A program made the position numbers and the translations under genes. Shown here one piece after another: positions 14,742 through 22,869 of a stretch of 34,218 nucleotides of DNA. The stretch lies in contig NZ_WOTA01000031.1 of NCBI RefSeq assembly GCF_011516825.1, positions 1 to 34,218 of the forward strand. Direction: 5' to 3'. Source of the stretch: Acetobacter oeni. Its GTDB lineage: Bacteria > Pseudomonadota > Alphaproteobacteria > Acetobacterales > Acetobacteraceae. Every line of letters starts with the position of its first letter. Position 1 is the first letter of the stretch. Below the pieces are notes generated by a model that was not told the DNA's origin, ran no database searches, and worked only from the letters and a program-made list of their open reading frames with translations.

Positions 14742-17700
14742 CTACCAGATCCGGAACACGTTCCCGATCATCAGGTTCAGCTTCGAGCTGCCATCATTGG
14801 CGGCCAGCGGCGCCACGAACCGCAGATCGATCGACGCATGACGGGCGTCGGTGATGACGGACAGAAGGATGTCATCGCCCTTCTGTGGCCGGCCCTCACG
14901 CGCCTCGATGGCGTCGATCCGCGCCGCGAGCGTCTTCTGATACGCCCGGAAGTTGTCGTTCGTCGGGGCGACGATGATCTCGCGCCGACCTCCCCGGATC
15001 GCCGGCAGTTTCACATACTGGCGCAGGTCATCCTGCTGAACGACATCAGCGAAGTCGCGATACATCGCCATCAAATCGGCGACATTCACAAACTCTGTGA
15101 ACCGTGTGACCGGCTTGTAAAGGCCGCTCGGCTGCAGCTCCAGTTCGGTGCGGGTTTCGCCGAAATTCGCCGCCCAGGCATCGAACTCATGCAGGAAGCG
15201 CTTCTGCAAGGCTTCGAGATCCATATAGCGGCTGACCGTCCACATCTCGGCCAGTGTGTTCGTGATCGGCGAACCGGACGCCATGATCAGAGGCCGTTCC
15301 GGATTCTTCGCTGCCAGATAGCGGGTTTTCACGAACAGATCCCACGCCCGCTGTGATCCGTTCGGATCGACGCCTTTCAGGTCGGACTGGTTGGTGGCGA
15401 AGCTCAGCTTGCGGAACTGCTGTGCCTCATCGACAAGAATCTGATCGATGCCGATTTCGCCCAGATGCAGAAGGTCGTCCTTGTGGCCGGAGAGGCCTTC
15501 CAGCTTCGCCTGCATCTTCTCCTTCATGCTCTCGATCCGCTTGCGCGAGAGCCGGTCATCCGCATCGACGCTTTCCAGCACTTCCTCGAAGGAGGCGATC
15601 TGCTCCTCGATCATCCGGCGCTCGAAATCCCCCTCGACCGGAATGAATTTGAACGCATCATGCGTGATGATGATCGCGTCCCAGTTGCCGGTCGCGGCCC
15701 GGGCGAGGAACCGCTGCCGCTTCGCCTTCACGAAGTTGGTCTCATCGGCGACAAGGATCCGCGCCGTCGGGTAGAGCATCAGGAACTCGCGCGCCATCTG
15801 CGCAAGACAGTGACCGGGCACGGCGATCATCGCCTTGCTGATCAGGCCGAGACGCTTCTGCTCCATGACGGCGGCGACCATCGAGAACGTCTTTCCCGAG
15901 CCGACGGCGTGGGCGATATACGTGCCGCCAGCCGCGATGATCCGCCAGATCACCCGCTTCTGGTGGCTGCGCAGGCTGATCGTGGTGCTGGCGCCGGGCA
16001 GGCGGAGATGGGAGCCGTCGAACTCCCGCGCCACGAGGTTGTTGTAGGTATCGTTATACAGCCGGACCAGCCGCTCCGCCCGGTCGCCGTCCTGCCAGAC
16101 CCATGTCTCGAAAGCACGCCTGATCGCCGCGAGTTTTTCCTTTGCGGCTTCCGTTTCCTTCGTGTTCAGCTCGCGGTGCTCATTGCCGTCACCGTCGCGC
16201 CAGACGTCCCAGATCTTCGGTGACGCCTGGGTCAGCGCGTCTTCCAGCAGCTCGCCCGCATGACGGCGTTCCGTCCCCCAGACAGAGGTGGCCTCGGCCT
16301 TGCCCAGGAAGCCCCGCTTCTCCACCGTCCAGCACGCTACGGCGGCGGAATGATGGATCGTGGTTTCCACCCCCAGAACCTCGGCGGTAAAGGCGACGAT
16401 GTCGCTGACCGGCAGCCAGGGCGCTCCGAGGCGCGCCGTGATTTCGGACGGGCGCAGATCGGCCGGCTGCACGGCTTCCAGCGCCGTCACATTGCGGGCG
16501 TAGCGGGGGTCGGCCCGGGCCGCATCGCGGGCCTGCTCCAGTTTTGTGCGCACCGCGCCGGAGAGCATCTCATCCGACGTGACCCAGACATCGCGCCCGT
16601 CCGTGCTGCGCTCCGGGTCGAGATACACCGCCTCGCCAAGAGCTGCGACGACATCGCCTTCGGGCTGTCCCAGAAGCTCGGCGATGCGCGGCATCTCCAC
16701 GCCACCCGTTTCATGCAGACAGACCGCCAGGGCATCGTGCGCGGAATGGATCTCCGGCTCGACCGGGGCGTGGATCACCCGCTCCGAGAAGATCGGTCCC
16801 ATCCGGCCCTTCTGTGTCGCCTCGTCGTACTCTTCGATCGAGGAGACCAGCCAGACATCCGGGTCGTCGTAGAACGGCGTCAGGTTCGGCCGCCGCTGGG
16901 TCTCGTTCTCCACCCCGGTTTCCGGATCGACGCGGACGGTCACGTTCGTCAGGTTGATCGGACCGTACTGCCGGACAAAGCTGAGATAAGCCCGCTTCAG
17001 CTCACCCTGCAGGCGGCCATAAGGCAGGTTTTCCATCTGTGCCCGCAGGACCGCCCGGGCGGCATCGCGGATCGGCACGAGAGCGGAGATGATGCGGGCG
17101 TGCTTCTGGAAAATGCCCTCCTTCTGCTCACCTTTTCTGATCGGGACCGTCACCGCCTGTCCGTCCGCAATCTGCTGCAGGACGCCCCTGGTGACGAAAT
17201 ACGAGCCTTCCTTCAGGAGGGCGCCGTCCGCTGCGGTGCCGACCAGAACGTCGGATCCTGCCGGCCTGACGATGCGCTGCTCCGCGGGCGCCGGGAACCG
17301 CACATCCTGCCCGATCCGGGCCAGAGCCTCGGGCAGCACGGTATCGGGGGCGAGCCCGTCCGGCGCCTCGCAGGTGTAATCCGGGCCGAACTGTGTCGTG
17401 GTCCAGCCATGACGGCCCGCCACCTGTTCCGGACGGTCGAGGAAATAGCGGCTGATCACCAGCGGTCCGTTGCCCTGGTTGCTCCCGGGCACCTCGCCGG
17501 TTTCCAGCCAGTTTTCATCTCCGGGCAGATCGCCGATCCCGCGTTTGCGGAACACGAGCACATCAATGACCACATCGGTGCCGGCCTCGTTCCGCATCGT
17601 GCCGGCAGGCAGGCGCACCGCCCCCACGAGGTCAGCCATCTCCGCGATCGTGCGGCGGGCGGTGCTGTCGGTCTTGTCCAGCGTGTAGCGGGAGGTCACG

Positions 17701-18539
17701 AACATCGCGACACCGCCCGGACGCAGCGCCTCGACGGAGCGGGCAATGAAATAGTCATGCAGGCTCAGTCCGAGGCGGGCCAGGCCTTCCGGTCCACGCA
17801 CCGTGCGATTGGAAAACGGCGGATTGCCAATGGTGAGATCGTATCCGGCCGCCAGCTTCGCCGTGGTGAAATCCTCGCTGCGGATCCACTGGTTCGGATA
17901 GAGTTTACGCGCGATCCGCGCCGTGATCGGATCATTCTCGATTCCGGTGAAGGCGATCCGGCCTTCAAGGTTTTCCGGGCGGGCGGCAATGAAGAGGCCG
18001 CTTCCACAGCCCGGCTCCAGCACGGAACCGCCTCTGAAGCCCATGCGCAGCGCCGTATCCCACAGGGCACGCACGATCGTCTCGGGCGTGAAATGCGCAT
18101 ACTGCGTGGCGCGTTTGAGCCCTGCCCGCTCCGCGTCCGTAGTCGTGGCCAGCAGGCTCTCCCCGATCTCCTCCCATCCGGTCTTAAAGCCGTCCTGGCC
18201 GGGCGGGAACAGATTGTTCGCCAGGTCCCCTGCCCCGAAGCCGATAAACCGTGACAGCACGACCTGTTCAGCGGCCGTGGCGTTGCGGTCTTCCTCTTCG
18301 AGTTCTCTGAGCAGGGCGATGGCCAGCACGTTGTCGCGGGCGCGCTGCCGCCAACCGTCTGCGAGGCCGCGTGTGCCGCAGAGACGGAAGTCGGTCTGAG
18401 GAATGGCGAGCGAGGCAACGGGTACGGACGAGGCGGGGACGGGAGATGTTCCCTCTTCTCCTTCGAGTTCGCCCCAGAAAAGATCGCTCTGCGGATCGCC
18501 GAGTGCGGTTGTGCCAAAAAGGCTGAGCTGGAGTGACAT
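14742..18539 (-). CDS. N6-adenine methyltransferase / superfamily 2 helicase, interrupted by an amber codon
   Basis: 1265 residues before the TAG. It opens with MSLQLSLFG, whose QLSLF (4-8) is a consensus sliding-clamp-binding peptide. Residues 140-330 hold an adenine-specific methyltransferase with the SAM motif EPGCGSG (175-181) and catalytic NPPF (239-242). A Snf2/DEAD-like helicase follows, with Walker A VGSGKT near 880, DEAQ near 1036 and the ASGSPITNT block near 1100. The protein stops at RIW-TAG just before the second helicase lobe, where relatives usually have Gln, consistent with one CAG-to-TAG change. Architecture resembles DarB-type methylase-helicases that protect incoming DNA. 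It is the first gene of the block, 140 nt after repeat copy 3. Confidence 0.9.
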   Translation of the reverse strand: MSLQLSLFGTTALGDPQSDLFWGELEGEEGTSPVPASSVPVASLAIPQTDFRLCGTRGLADGWRQRARDNVLAIALLRELEEEDRNATAAEQVVLSRFIGFGAGDLANNLFPPGQDGFKTGWEEIGESLLATTTDAERAGLKRATQYAHFTPETIVRALWDTALRMGFRGGSVLEPGCGSGLFIAARPENLEGRIAFTGIENDPITARIARKLYPNQWIRSEDFTTAKLAAGYDLTIGNPPFSNRTVRGPEGLARLGLSLHDYFIARSVEALRPGGVAMFVTSRYTLDKTDSTARRTIAEMADLVGAVRLPAGTMRNEAGTDVVIDVLVFRKRGIGDLPGDENWLETGEVPGSNQGNGPLVISRYFLDRPEQVAGRHGWTTTQFGPDYTCEAPDGLAPDTVLPEALARIGQDVRFPAPAEQRIVRPAGSDVLVGTAADGALLKEGSYFVTRGVLQQIADGQAVTVPIRKGEQKEGIFQKHARIISALVPIRDAARAVLRAQMENLPYGRLQGELKRAYLSFVRQYGPINLTNVTVRVDPETGVENETQRRPNLTPFYDDPDVWLVSSIEEYDEATQKGRMGPIFSERVIHAPVEPEIHSAHDALAVCLHETGGVEMPRIAELLGQPEGDVVAALGEAVYLDPERSTDGRDVWVTSDEMLSGAVRTKLEQARDAARADPRYARNVTALEAVQPADLRPSEITARLGAPWLPVSDIVAFTAEVLGVETTIHHSAAVACWTVEKRGFLGKAEATSVWGTERRHAGELLEDALTQASPKIWDVWRDGDGNEHRELNTKETEAAKEKLAAIRRAFETWVWQDGDRAERLVRLYNDTYNNLVAREFDGSHLRLPGASTTISLRSHQKRVIWRIIAAGGTYIAHAVGSGKTFSMVAAVMEQKRLGLISKAMIAVPGHCLAQMAREFLMLYPTARILVADETNFVKAKRQRFLARAATGNWDAIIITHDAFKFIPVEGDFERRMIEEQIASFEEVLESVDADDRLSRKRIESMKEKMQAKLEGLSGHKDDLLHLGEIGIDQILVDEAQQFRKLSFATNQSDLKGVDPNGSQRAWDLFVKTRYLAAKNPERPLIMASGSPITNTLAEMWTVSRYMDLEALQKRFLHEFDAWAANFGETRTELELQPSGLYKPVTRFTEFVNVADLMAMYRDFADVVQQDDLRQYVKLPAIRGGRREIIVAPTNDNFRAYQKTLAARIDAIEAREGRPQKGDDILLSVITDARHASIDLRFVAPLAANDGSSKLNLMIGNVFRIW

Positions 18540-18678
18540 GATCGGGCTCCGTACAAACGCCGGCGCCCGGCCCTGCTCGCGCAGGCCGGGGGATTGCCGG
18601 GTTCAGGTTTTCAGGGTGTCAGGAAAGGCTTTTTCTCTTTCCTTCAGCCTTCATCGCGACCGGGTCGGATGGGGGGAC

Positions 18679-18760
18679 GCAAGGGCGCCGCGCAGCGGCG
18701 GCACCGCATCCCGCGCACAGATGGCGAAGCCGGCGAGCACGGGGAGGAGCCACCCCTTGC
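18679..18760 (-). repeat. Dispersed structured leader element, diverged copy 3
   Basis: 82 bp. It keeps the first 23 bases (GCAAGGG and the GCCGC-GCA-GCGGC hairpin) and the last 11 (CCACCCCTTGC) of copies 1 and 2, but the central arm has a different sequence that can still pair internally (CCCG with CGGG). The ends pair over 8 bp (one more than in the other copies). It lies 140 nt 5' of the methyltransferase-helicase ATG on the coding side. Conserved ends with a changed but foldable centre point to selection on structure. Confidence 0.75.
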
Positions 18761-19080
18761 GGCGCGCCGGCCGATCTGGTGTGGAGATTTTAACTAGGCT
18801 CAGGATTACTTATGGTAATTACTATAATACCTCTGATATACATTTTATTATGTGGTACTTCTTAAGAGTATGTGAGGTTTATCTCTCTAAAGTATGAATA
18901 ATTGTGGAGTGTTTTGTTTCTTTTGTTGTTTAAATTATTTTCTCATTGTTTGTGGCGAGGTTGCCTTTTGCGTGAGAGGGACAATTATCCACAAGGACAT
19001 CGTTAAAGAGTTATTTTAATTTGTTAAAGAGTTATAGAGCTGAAAACGCAATATATATCAATTGGTTATCGTCGGTATTC

Positions 19081-19185
19081 GTGCTCGATGTTCCGAAGAT
19101 GCGTGCGCGATGTTCTGTTTGGTTTTGTGCGTGATATACCGTTTGACTGTGCTCGATGTTCCGAGCGAATGTGCGCGATGTTCCG
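19081..19185 (+). repeat. Five direct iterons
   Basis: 15-bp units of consensus GTGCGCGATGTTCCG start at 19081, 19103, 19127, 19149 and 19171, spaced 22, 24, 22 and 22 bp, i.e. about two helical turns. Units 1 and 4 have GTGCTCG, unit 2 ends TTCTG and unit 3 is the most degenerate (GTGCGTGATATACCG). They are the probable RepA binding sites. Confidence 0.92.
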
Positions 19186-19338
19186 TTATCGCCGTGGTGA
19201 TCTGTGGATAGTCTGTGGATAACTGATAATCGAGTCGTGTGCACGGTCGTTAAATCGCGGCGCGAGTCGATTATATCTTGCGATTTGCAAGTAAAATCGC
19301 CCGGTCTCGCTCGGTTTTAGACCGAGTGCACAAAAGAT

Positions 19339-19514
19339 CGGAACATCGCGCACACAAGTTGCGTGACCTTCGACAGCAACCATGAATGCGGCCATCGGAA
19401 AGTGTAAAGAGCAAACATCGGAACATCGCGCACACCATATATAGCGACGGACTGCAAGTTTCCTGATGAGTGTCCGGCGTTCAGGCACCCTCGATGGATC
19501 GGAATATCGCGCAC
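19339..19514 (-). repeat. Three inverted iterons with about 80-bp spacing
   Basis: The iteron appears on the opposite strand as CGGAACATCGCGCAC at 19339-19353 and 19419-19433 and as CGGAATATCGCGCAC at 19500-19514. Spacing is 80 and 81 bp, quite different from the 22-bp direct array. The last ends 11 bp past the repA stop. They may serve RepA handcuffing or copy control. Confidence 0.85.
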
Positions 19515-19525
19515 ATGACGTGGAG

Positions 19526-20359
19526 TCACATGCTCGCCGCCGTGGGTTCGCTGTCTCGATGCTCGAATACAACAACAGGCCGTCCACCTCTTGGACCGAG
19601 CTCCAGCGCCAATTTATAATCTGGGATCACATCGTCGTTGATTATCTTCAGGAGATCTCGTTTGAAGAAACGCAGTTCGCGTGATGTCCCAATCTTCTTC
19701 GCCAGTTTTTCAAGACTGATTCGCCAGGAGTCTTGGTTGCCAAGATGCTTACGCCCGATCTCATATAATCGACGACCGAGACCACTCTCAAGATCGAAAT
19801 AGGTGGGATTGATTGTCAGTACGCGTCTCTCTTTGACCAGCGCGCGAAACATCCAATCATTCAGAGTAATCTCGATCGCAGCCATAATTTTTCGGCCCGT
19901 TGACGTCTTCCGTTCTACCACGCGCCAGGTTTCAATCCAGCCAAAACCCCGCCGATCTCTCTCGTCCGCTGACTCAATGGAGGTCATGATGTTTGTCGAT
20001 CGAAGACGGAACAGCGCATCGAGAAGGAGCTCATAGCTGCGTTTTCCTGTTCCGCGGCCTGTGACGCGCAAGAGATCGTGAGCCGCGAAGCGGACAGTAT
20101 GATCAACCTCCATCCCGCGTTCGATACGCTCGTTAATCAATGAGACAACATACAGAAGAACGTCCTTATCCCAGATTGTGGCTAATCCCTTTGGTCCGGG
20201 TTCGATCGTAATTTGAGTTCGTCCATCGTCATAAATCAGCGGCTCCATTCTGGGCTGTTTCTGGATGCTGAAAAACGGGAACTCCATAAGTGCCCTGTCG
20301 TCTTTGAGCGGAGCTCCCACAAGGGAGTCGATAAAGAGGTCGGTTTCGTTTCCAGCCAT
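19526..20359 (-). CDS. repA: Plasmid replication initiator RepA (RPA family)
   Basis: 277 residues. It matches the 'replication initiator protein A' family of alphaproteobacterial plasmids: MEFPFFSIQKQPR near 25, ITIEPGPKGLATIWDKDVLLYVVSLI, a winged-helix region with RSYELLLDALFRLRSTNI, and a second one with SGLGRRLYEIGRKHLG and SLEKLAKKIG. It would bind the iterons at 19081-19514 and open the AT-rich origin. GGGAG lies about 11 nt before the ATG at 20359. A single iteron-like site in front of the gene suggests autorepression. It follows parA and parB in the same direction and may be co-transcribed. Confidence 0.92.
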   Translation of the reverse strand: MAGNETDLFIDSLVGAPLKDDRALMEFPFFSIQKQPRMEPLIYDDGRTQITIEPGPKGLATIWDKDVLLYVVSLINERIERGMEVDHTVRFAAHDLLRVTGRGTGKRSYELLLDALFRLRSTNIMTSIESADERDRRGFGWIETWRVVERKTSTGRKIMAAIEITLNDWMFRALVKERRVLTINPTYFDLESGLGRRLYEIGRKHLGNQDSWRISLEKLAKKIGTSRELRFFKRDLLKIINDDVIPDYKLALELGPRGGRPVVVFEHRDSEPTAASM

Positions 20360-20381
20360 AGTTTACCGGCTCCCGAGGAAT

Positions 20382-20396
20382 GTGCGCGAAGTTCCG
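20382..20396 (+). promoter_or_regulatory. Iteron-like operator upstream of repA
   Basis: GTGCGCGAAGTTCCG differs from the origin iteron by one base and lies 23 bp before the repA start, between parB and repA. Such single sites usually let the initiator repress its own promoter. No separate promoter boxes could be fixed in the 65-bp gap. Confidence 0.65.
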
Positions 20397-20424
20397 AATA
20401 GTAGGAGGATGGTGAGGTTAAGGG

Positions 20425-21318
20425 TCAAGAATTTTCGTCCTCGGCTTGCTCCAGTATCTGGTCAATTTCAGCCCTGAGCATCTGCAGTCGGGTGCGGTCG
20501 AGTTCGGTAAGGTTGACATGCTGAGCCCGGACCTGGCTCAGACGGTGAGCCATTTTTTCGACAGATCCAAAAGTAAAATGCCTTGTTTTGCCCGGTTGTT
20601 GCTCTGAGTCCCGAATACCATCCAATTTTCCAAGACGAATGGCTTTGACGGTAAGCTGTCCGGATTTTGCTTGCTCGATAAGCTCATTGCGCCGATCTGG
20701 GTCTTGAACCCGCGCGAGTTCGACCAGCGCGTTTCTTGCTATCGCGCGTTCGGACGCTAGTTCATTCAATACCTCCGGGGGCAAGGTCAGAATCTTGAGG
20801 ATGGCACTGACTTCAGCGCGGCTCTTGCCCAGCGCTTCGGCCGCCTGCGTCTGAGACCAGCCTTTTTGGGTAATCAGACGATCTATAGCGGTTGCTTCCT
20901 CCTGTGGATTCAAATCTATTCTTTGCAGATTTTCTAATAGCGACGCGATTTCCGGATCGCCATCGTGCTCAATTCCAAGCATCGTGTTCCAGCCGAGGAG
21001 CTTTGCGGCGCGCCAACGACGCTCACCCGCTACAATCGTCCATTTCGGATGCTTGGCGGTACTGTCCTGTGCTCGCCTGACAAGGATGGGCTGAAGTTGT
21101 CCTTCAGCATCCATCGTCTCCGCAAGTTTTGTAATGCTTTCTTCTTCAAATGTTTTTCTTGGCTGCTCAGGATCGGGCGCAGTACTAGCGACTTCTACTT
21201 CAAAAGTATGTCGAAATCGTCCCCCTTGCCGGATGAAGTTATTGCCAGCATCAGAGACTAGTCCCGCAGCCACACCAAGAATGGGTGATGGAGCTTTTGG
21301 CTTTCGCTTCGTTGTCAT
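20425..21318 (-). CDS. parB: Plasmid partition protein ParB
   Basis: 297 residues. The ParB N-terminal domain includes QPRKTFEEESITKLAETM and the CTP-binding GERRWRAA box (98-105), followed by a helix-turn-helix (about 153-176, WSQTQAAEALGKSRAEVSAIL) and a C-terminal dimerisation region. It should bind a centromere and stimulate ParA. The start overlaps the parA stop (TAATG), so the pair is translationally coupled. The paired 20-bp palindromes beyond parA are the likely target. Confidence 0.95.
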   Translation of the reverse strand: MTTKRKPKAPSPILGVAAGLVSDAGNNFIRQGGRFRHTFEVEVASTAPDPEQPRKTFEEESITKLAETMDAEGQLQPILVRRAQDSTAKHPKWTIVAGERRWRAAKLLGWNTMLGIEHDGDPEIASLLENLQRIDLNPQEEATAIDRLITQKGWSQTQAAEALGKSRAEVSAILKILTLPPEVLNELASERAIARNALVELARVQDPDRRNELIEQAKSGQLTVKAIRLGKLDGIRDSEQQPGKTRHFTFGSVEKMAHRLSQVRAQHVNLTELDRTRLQMLRAEIDQILEQAEDENS

Positions 21319-22346
21319 TAGGGAGTTTCCTCCAAAGTCTGGATTTCGGCGAGCGGCAGGTCAGTCTTGGATTGAAGTGCTTTGGCGAGATTGAGATACG
21401 GGACCGTGGAGTTTGCGGAAGGTGATGCTTCAAGAGCGACGCGTCCTGCGCGCGCAGCGTGACCGTACACGGCGCTGGCTGGAACTGGCTGCAAGACGGG
21501 TGCACGGTCTCTCATCATCAGCCACAAATGATGAAGCACTTCGCGGTCGACAGATTTTCTAACGCTGTACTGGGTTGGGAGAATTCCTGCCAATCTTAAA
21601 CTCGGATTGAGACGTCTCTGGATTTTTCCTATTGTCCCGATAATAAGTCCGACGCCCATAGTGTCGTAGGGCTCAGTTCTAACGGGCACGATTGCTTCGT
21701 CGGCCGCAGCTAAACTCATCCAGGTCAGCATTCCGAGATTGGGAGGTGCATCGATTACGATCCAGTCGTAATTCGCTCGCGCTGGCTCTAACGCTTCGCG
21801 CAGAGCTGCGTCGAAGCCGGGCTCTCGCTTTCCGTCTGTTTCGGCCAAATCAATGTGGCTTGCTATGAAATCGAAAGGTAGTGACCGGCCGTCAGGCAGC
21901 ACACCTGCGTGCACTATCACTTCGGAAATAGGCTTGCCTCCCAGGACCAGATGGGCTGTGGTTTTCCCTTGGTGGTAAAGGTCAGTGTTCGTGCCAGCTA
22001 GGATCCCGGCTGTGGCTGTAGCTTGCGGGTCCATGTCGATCAAAAGAACTCGACAGCCCAACAAGGAGAATGCATACGCAAGATTGAGTGATGACGTCGT
22101 TTTTCCGACACCACCCTTTTGATTGGCGAGGACCAAGACCCGCGCTGTATCCTGGATAGCGCCAGTCATGCTTTCGATTATGTCGGCGACGTCATCGGGG
22201 ATAGGTTCCTTATCGTTCTCCCATCGGCTTATTTTGGGTTTGTCATAGCTTCTGCCTAGCCGACGGTTTAGTTCGTCCTTAAGTTCGCCTTGGCTCAAGC
22301 GCAGATTTAGCCTGCTATTGCGAAGTGCCTGCCCATTCACGTGCAA
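21318..22346 (-). CDS. parA: Plasmid partition ATPase ParA with N-terminal HTH
   Basis: 342 residues. Residues 1-60 form a Xre-like helix-turn-helix (LRLSQGELKDELNRRLG, KISRWEN), as in type Ia ParA proteins that also repress their own operon. The deviant Walker A KGGVGKTT is at 77-84 and LLIDMDPQAT follows near 101-110. The ATPase moves plasmid copies over the nucleoid with ParB. A 10-bp inverted repeat 38 bp upstream (22384-22410) is a good operator for the HTH domain. Confidence 0.95.
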   Translation of the reverse strand: MHVNGQALRNSRLNLRLSQGELKDELNRRLGRSYDKPKISRWENDKEPIPDDVADIIESMTGAIQDTARVLVLANQKGGVGKTTSSLNLAYAFSLLGCRVLLIDMDPQATATAGILAGTNTDLYHQGKTTAHLVLGGKPISEVIVHAGVLPDGRSLPFDFIASHIDLAETDGKREPGFDAALREALEPARANYDWIVIDAPPNLGMLTWMSLAAADEAIVPVRTEPYDTMGVGLIIGTIGKIQRRLNPSLRLAGILPTQYSVRKSVDREVLHHLWLMMRDRAPVLQPVPASAVYGHAARAGRVALEASPSANSTVPYLNLAKALQSKTDLPLAEIQTLEETP

Positions 22347-22383
22347 TTCTCCAGATTCTTAATGCTGCGCTGCTCAACGCCAT

Positions 22384-22410
22384 CAACATCAACAATGATG
22401 GTTGATGTTG
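22384..22410 (-). promoter_or_regulatory. Inverted-repeat operator upstream of parA
   Basis: CAACATCAAC (22384-22393), a 7-bp spacer and GTTGATGTTG (22401-22410) form a perfect 10-bp inverted repeat. A TTGACT-like -35 and a TATAAA-like element are just 5' on the minus strand, but with non-standard spacing. It is the most likely site for ParA autoregulation. Confidence 0.6.
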
Positions 22411-22520
22411 TCTTTATATTCCGCGCGGAGTCAAGTTATCGCGTCAACTATTGCCATTCGGACTGCGAAAATGTTCGCGTGCGCAGGCGTGCCGCTCCAT
22501 TGTTCCCGTAATGACGATCT

Positions 22521-22673
22521 ATGTTCTGACGTCAGAACATCGCATGGATGTTACGAGATTGGTCGTGATCGGCTCATACAAAGGCCGGTGGCGGGTTGAT
22601 TGATGCGCTTCGCCGGTTGACCGACCAGGGAAGCACTCAGATTGTTGTGACCCATGTTCTGACGTCAGAACAT
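22521..22673. repeat. Two identical 20-bp palindromes, candidate parS
   Basis: ATGTTCTGACGTCAGAACAT occurs at 22521-22540 and again, without change, at 22654-22673, 133 bp apart in a gene-free stretch upstream of parA. A weaker repeat AATGACGA(T/C)CTAT is at 22510-22522 and 22719-22731. Perfect palindromes near parAB are typical of ParB centromere sites; a repressor operator is the alternative. The rest of 22411-22869 shows no gene. Confidence 0.65.
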
Positions 22674-22869
22674 CCTCGCTGCGCAGTCAGGCTGATCGGG
22701 TATCCGGAAGGTCGCAACAATGACGACCTATCTTTGCTACGCCCGCGCCTTCTGAGTGTTTAACTGAATTGATGCCGGTACATGTGTGCATATATTTTGT
22801 CGGACCGCGCAAATAATATTAAGGCGTGCTTTCGGTCAGGCTTAGCACTCATTCTTTGAGCCAGAAGAT

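Larger units (their letters stand above)
18790..19525. other. Plasmid replication origin region (oriV)
   Basis: No gene is evident in 736 bp. The left part (18790-19070) is strongly AT-rich and contains a perfect DnaA box TTATCCACA (18985-18993) and a 13-bp direct repeat GTTAAAGAGTTAT (19002-19014 and 19023-19035), typical of a melting region. To its right are five direct iterons, two more DnaA boxes on the other strand (TGTGGATAA 19214-19222; one mismatch 19203-19211) and three inverted iterons that reach to the end of repA. This order is the classical layout of an iteron-controlled theta origin. Confidence 0.88.

Noticed and set aside
13365..18254. Very long plus-strand open frames (663 and 664 codons) opposite the methyltransferase-helicase
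   Set aside because: They are antisense shadows of a GC-rich gene whose minus-strand frame has complete family motifs. Their translations are His/Arg/Gln-rich, without domains, and no ribosome sites precede them.
19081..19514. Regular repeats considered as a CRISPR array
   Set aside because: Units are only 15 bp with 7-9 bp gaps, occur in both orientations, adjoin DnaA boxes and repA, and no cas gene is present: these are iterons.
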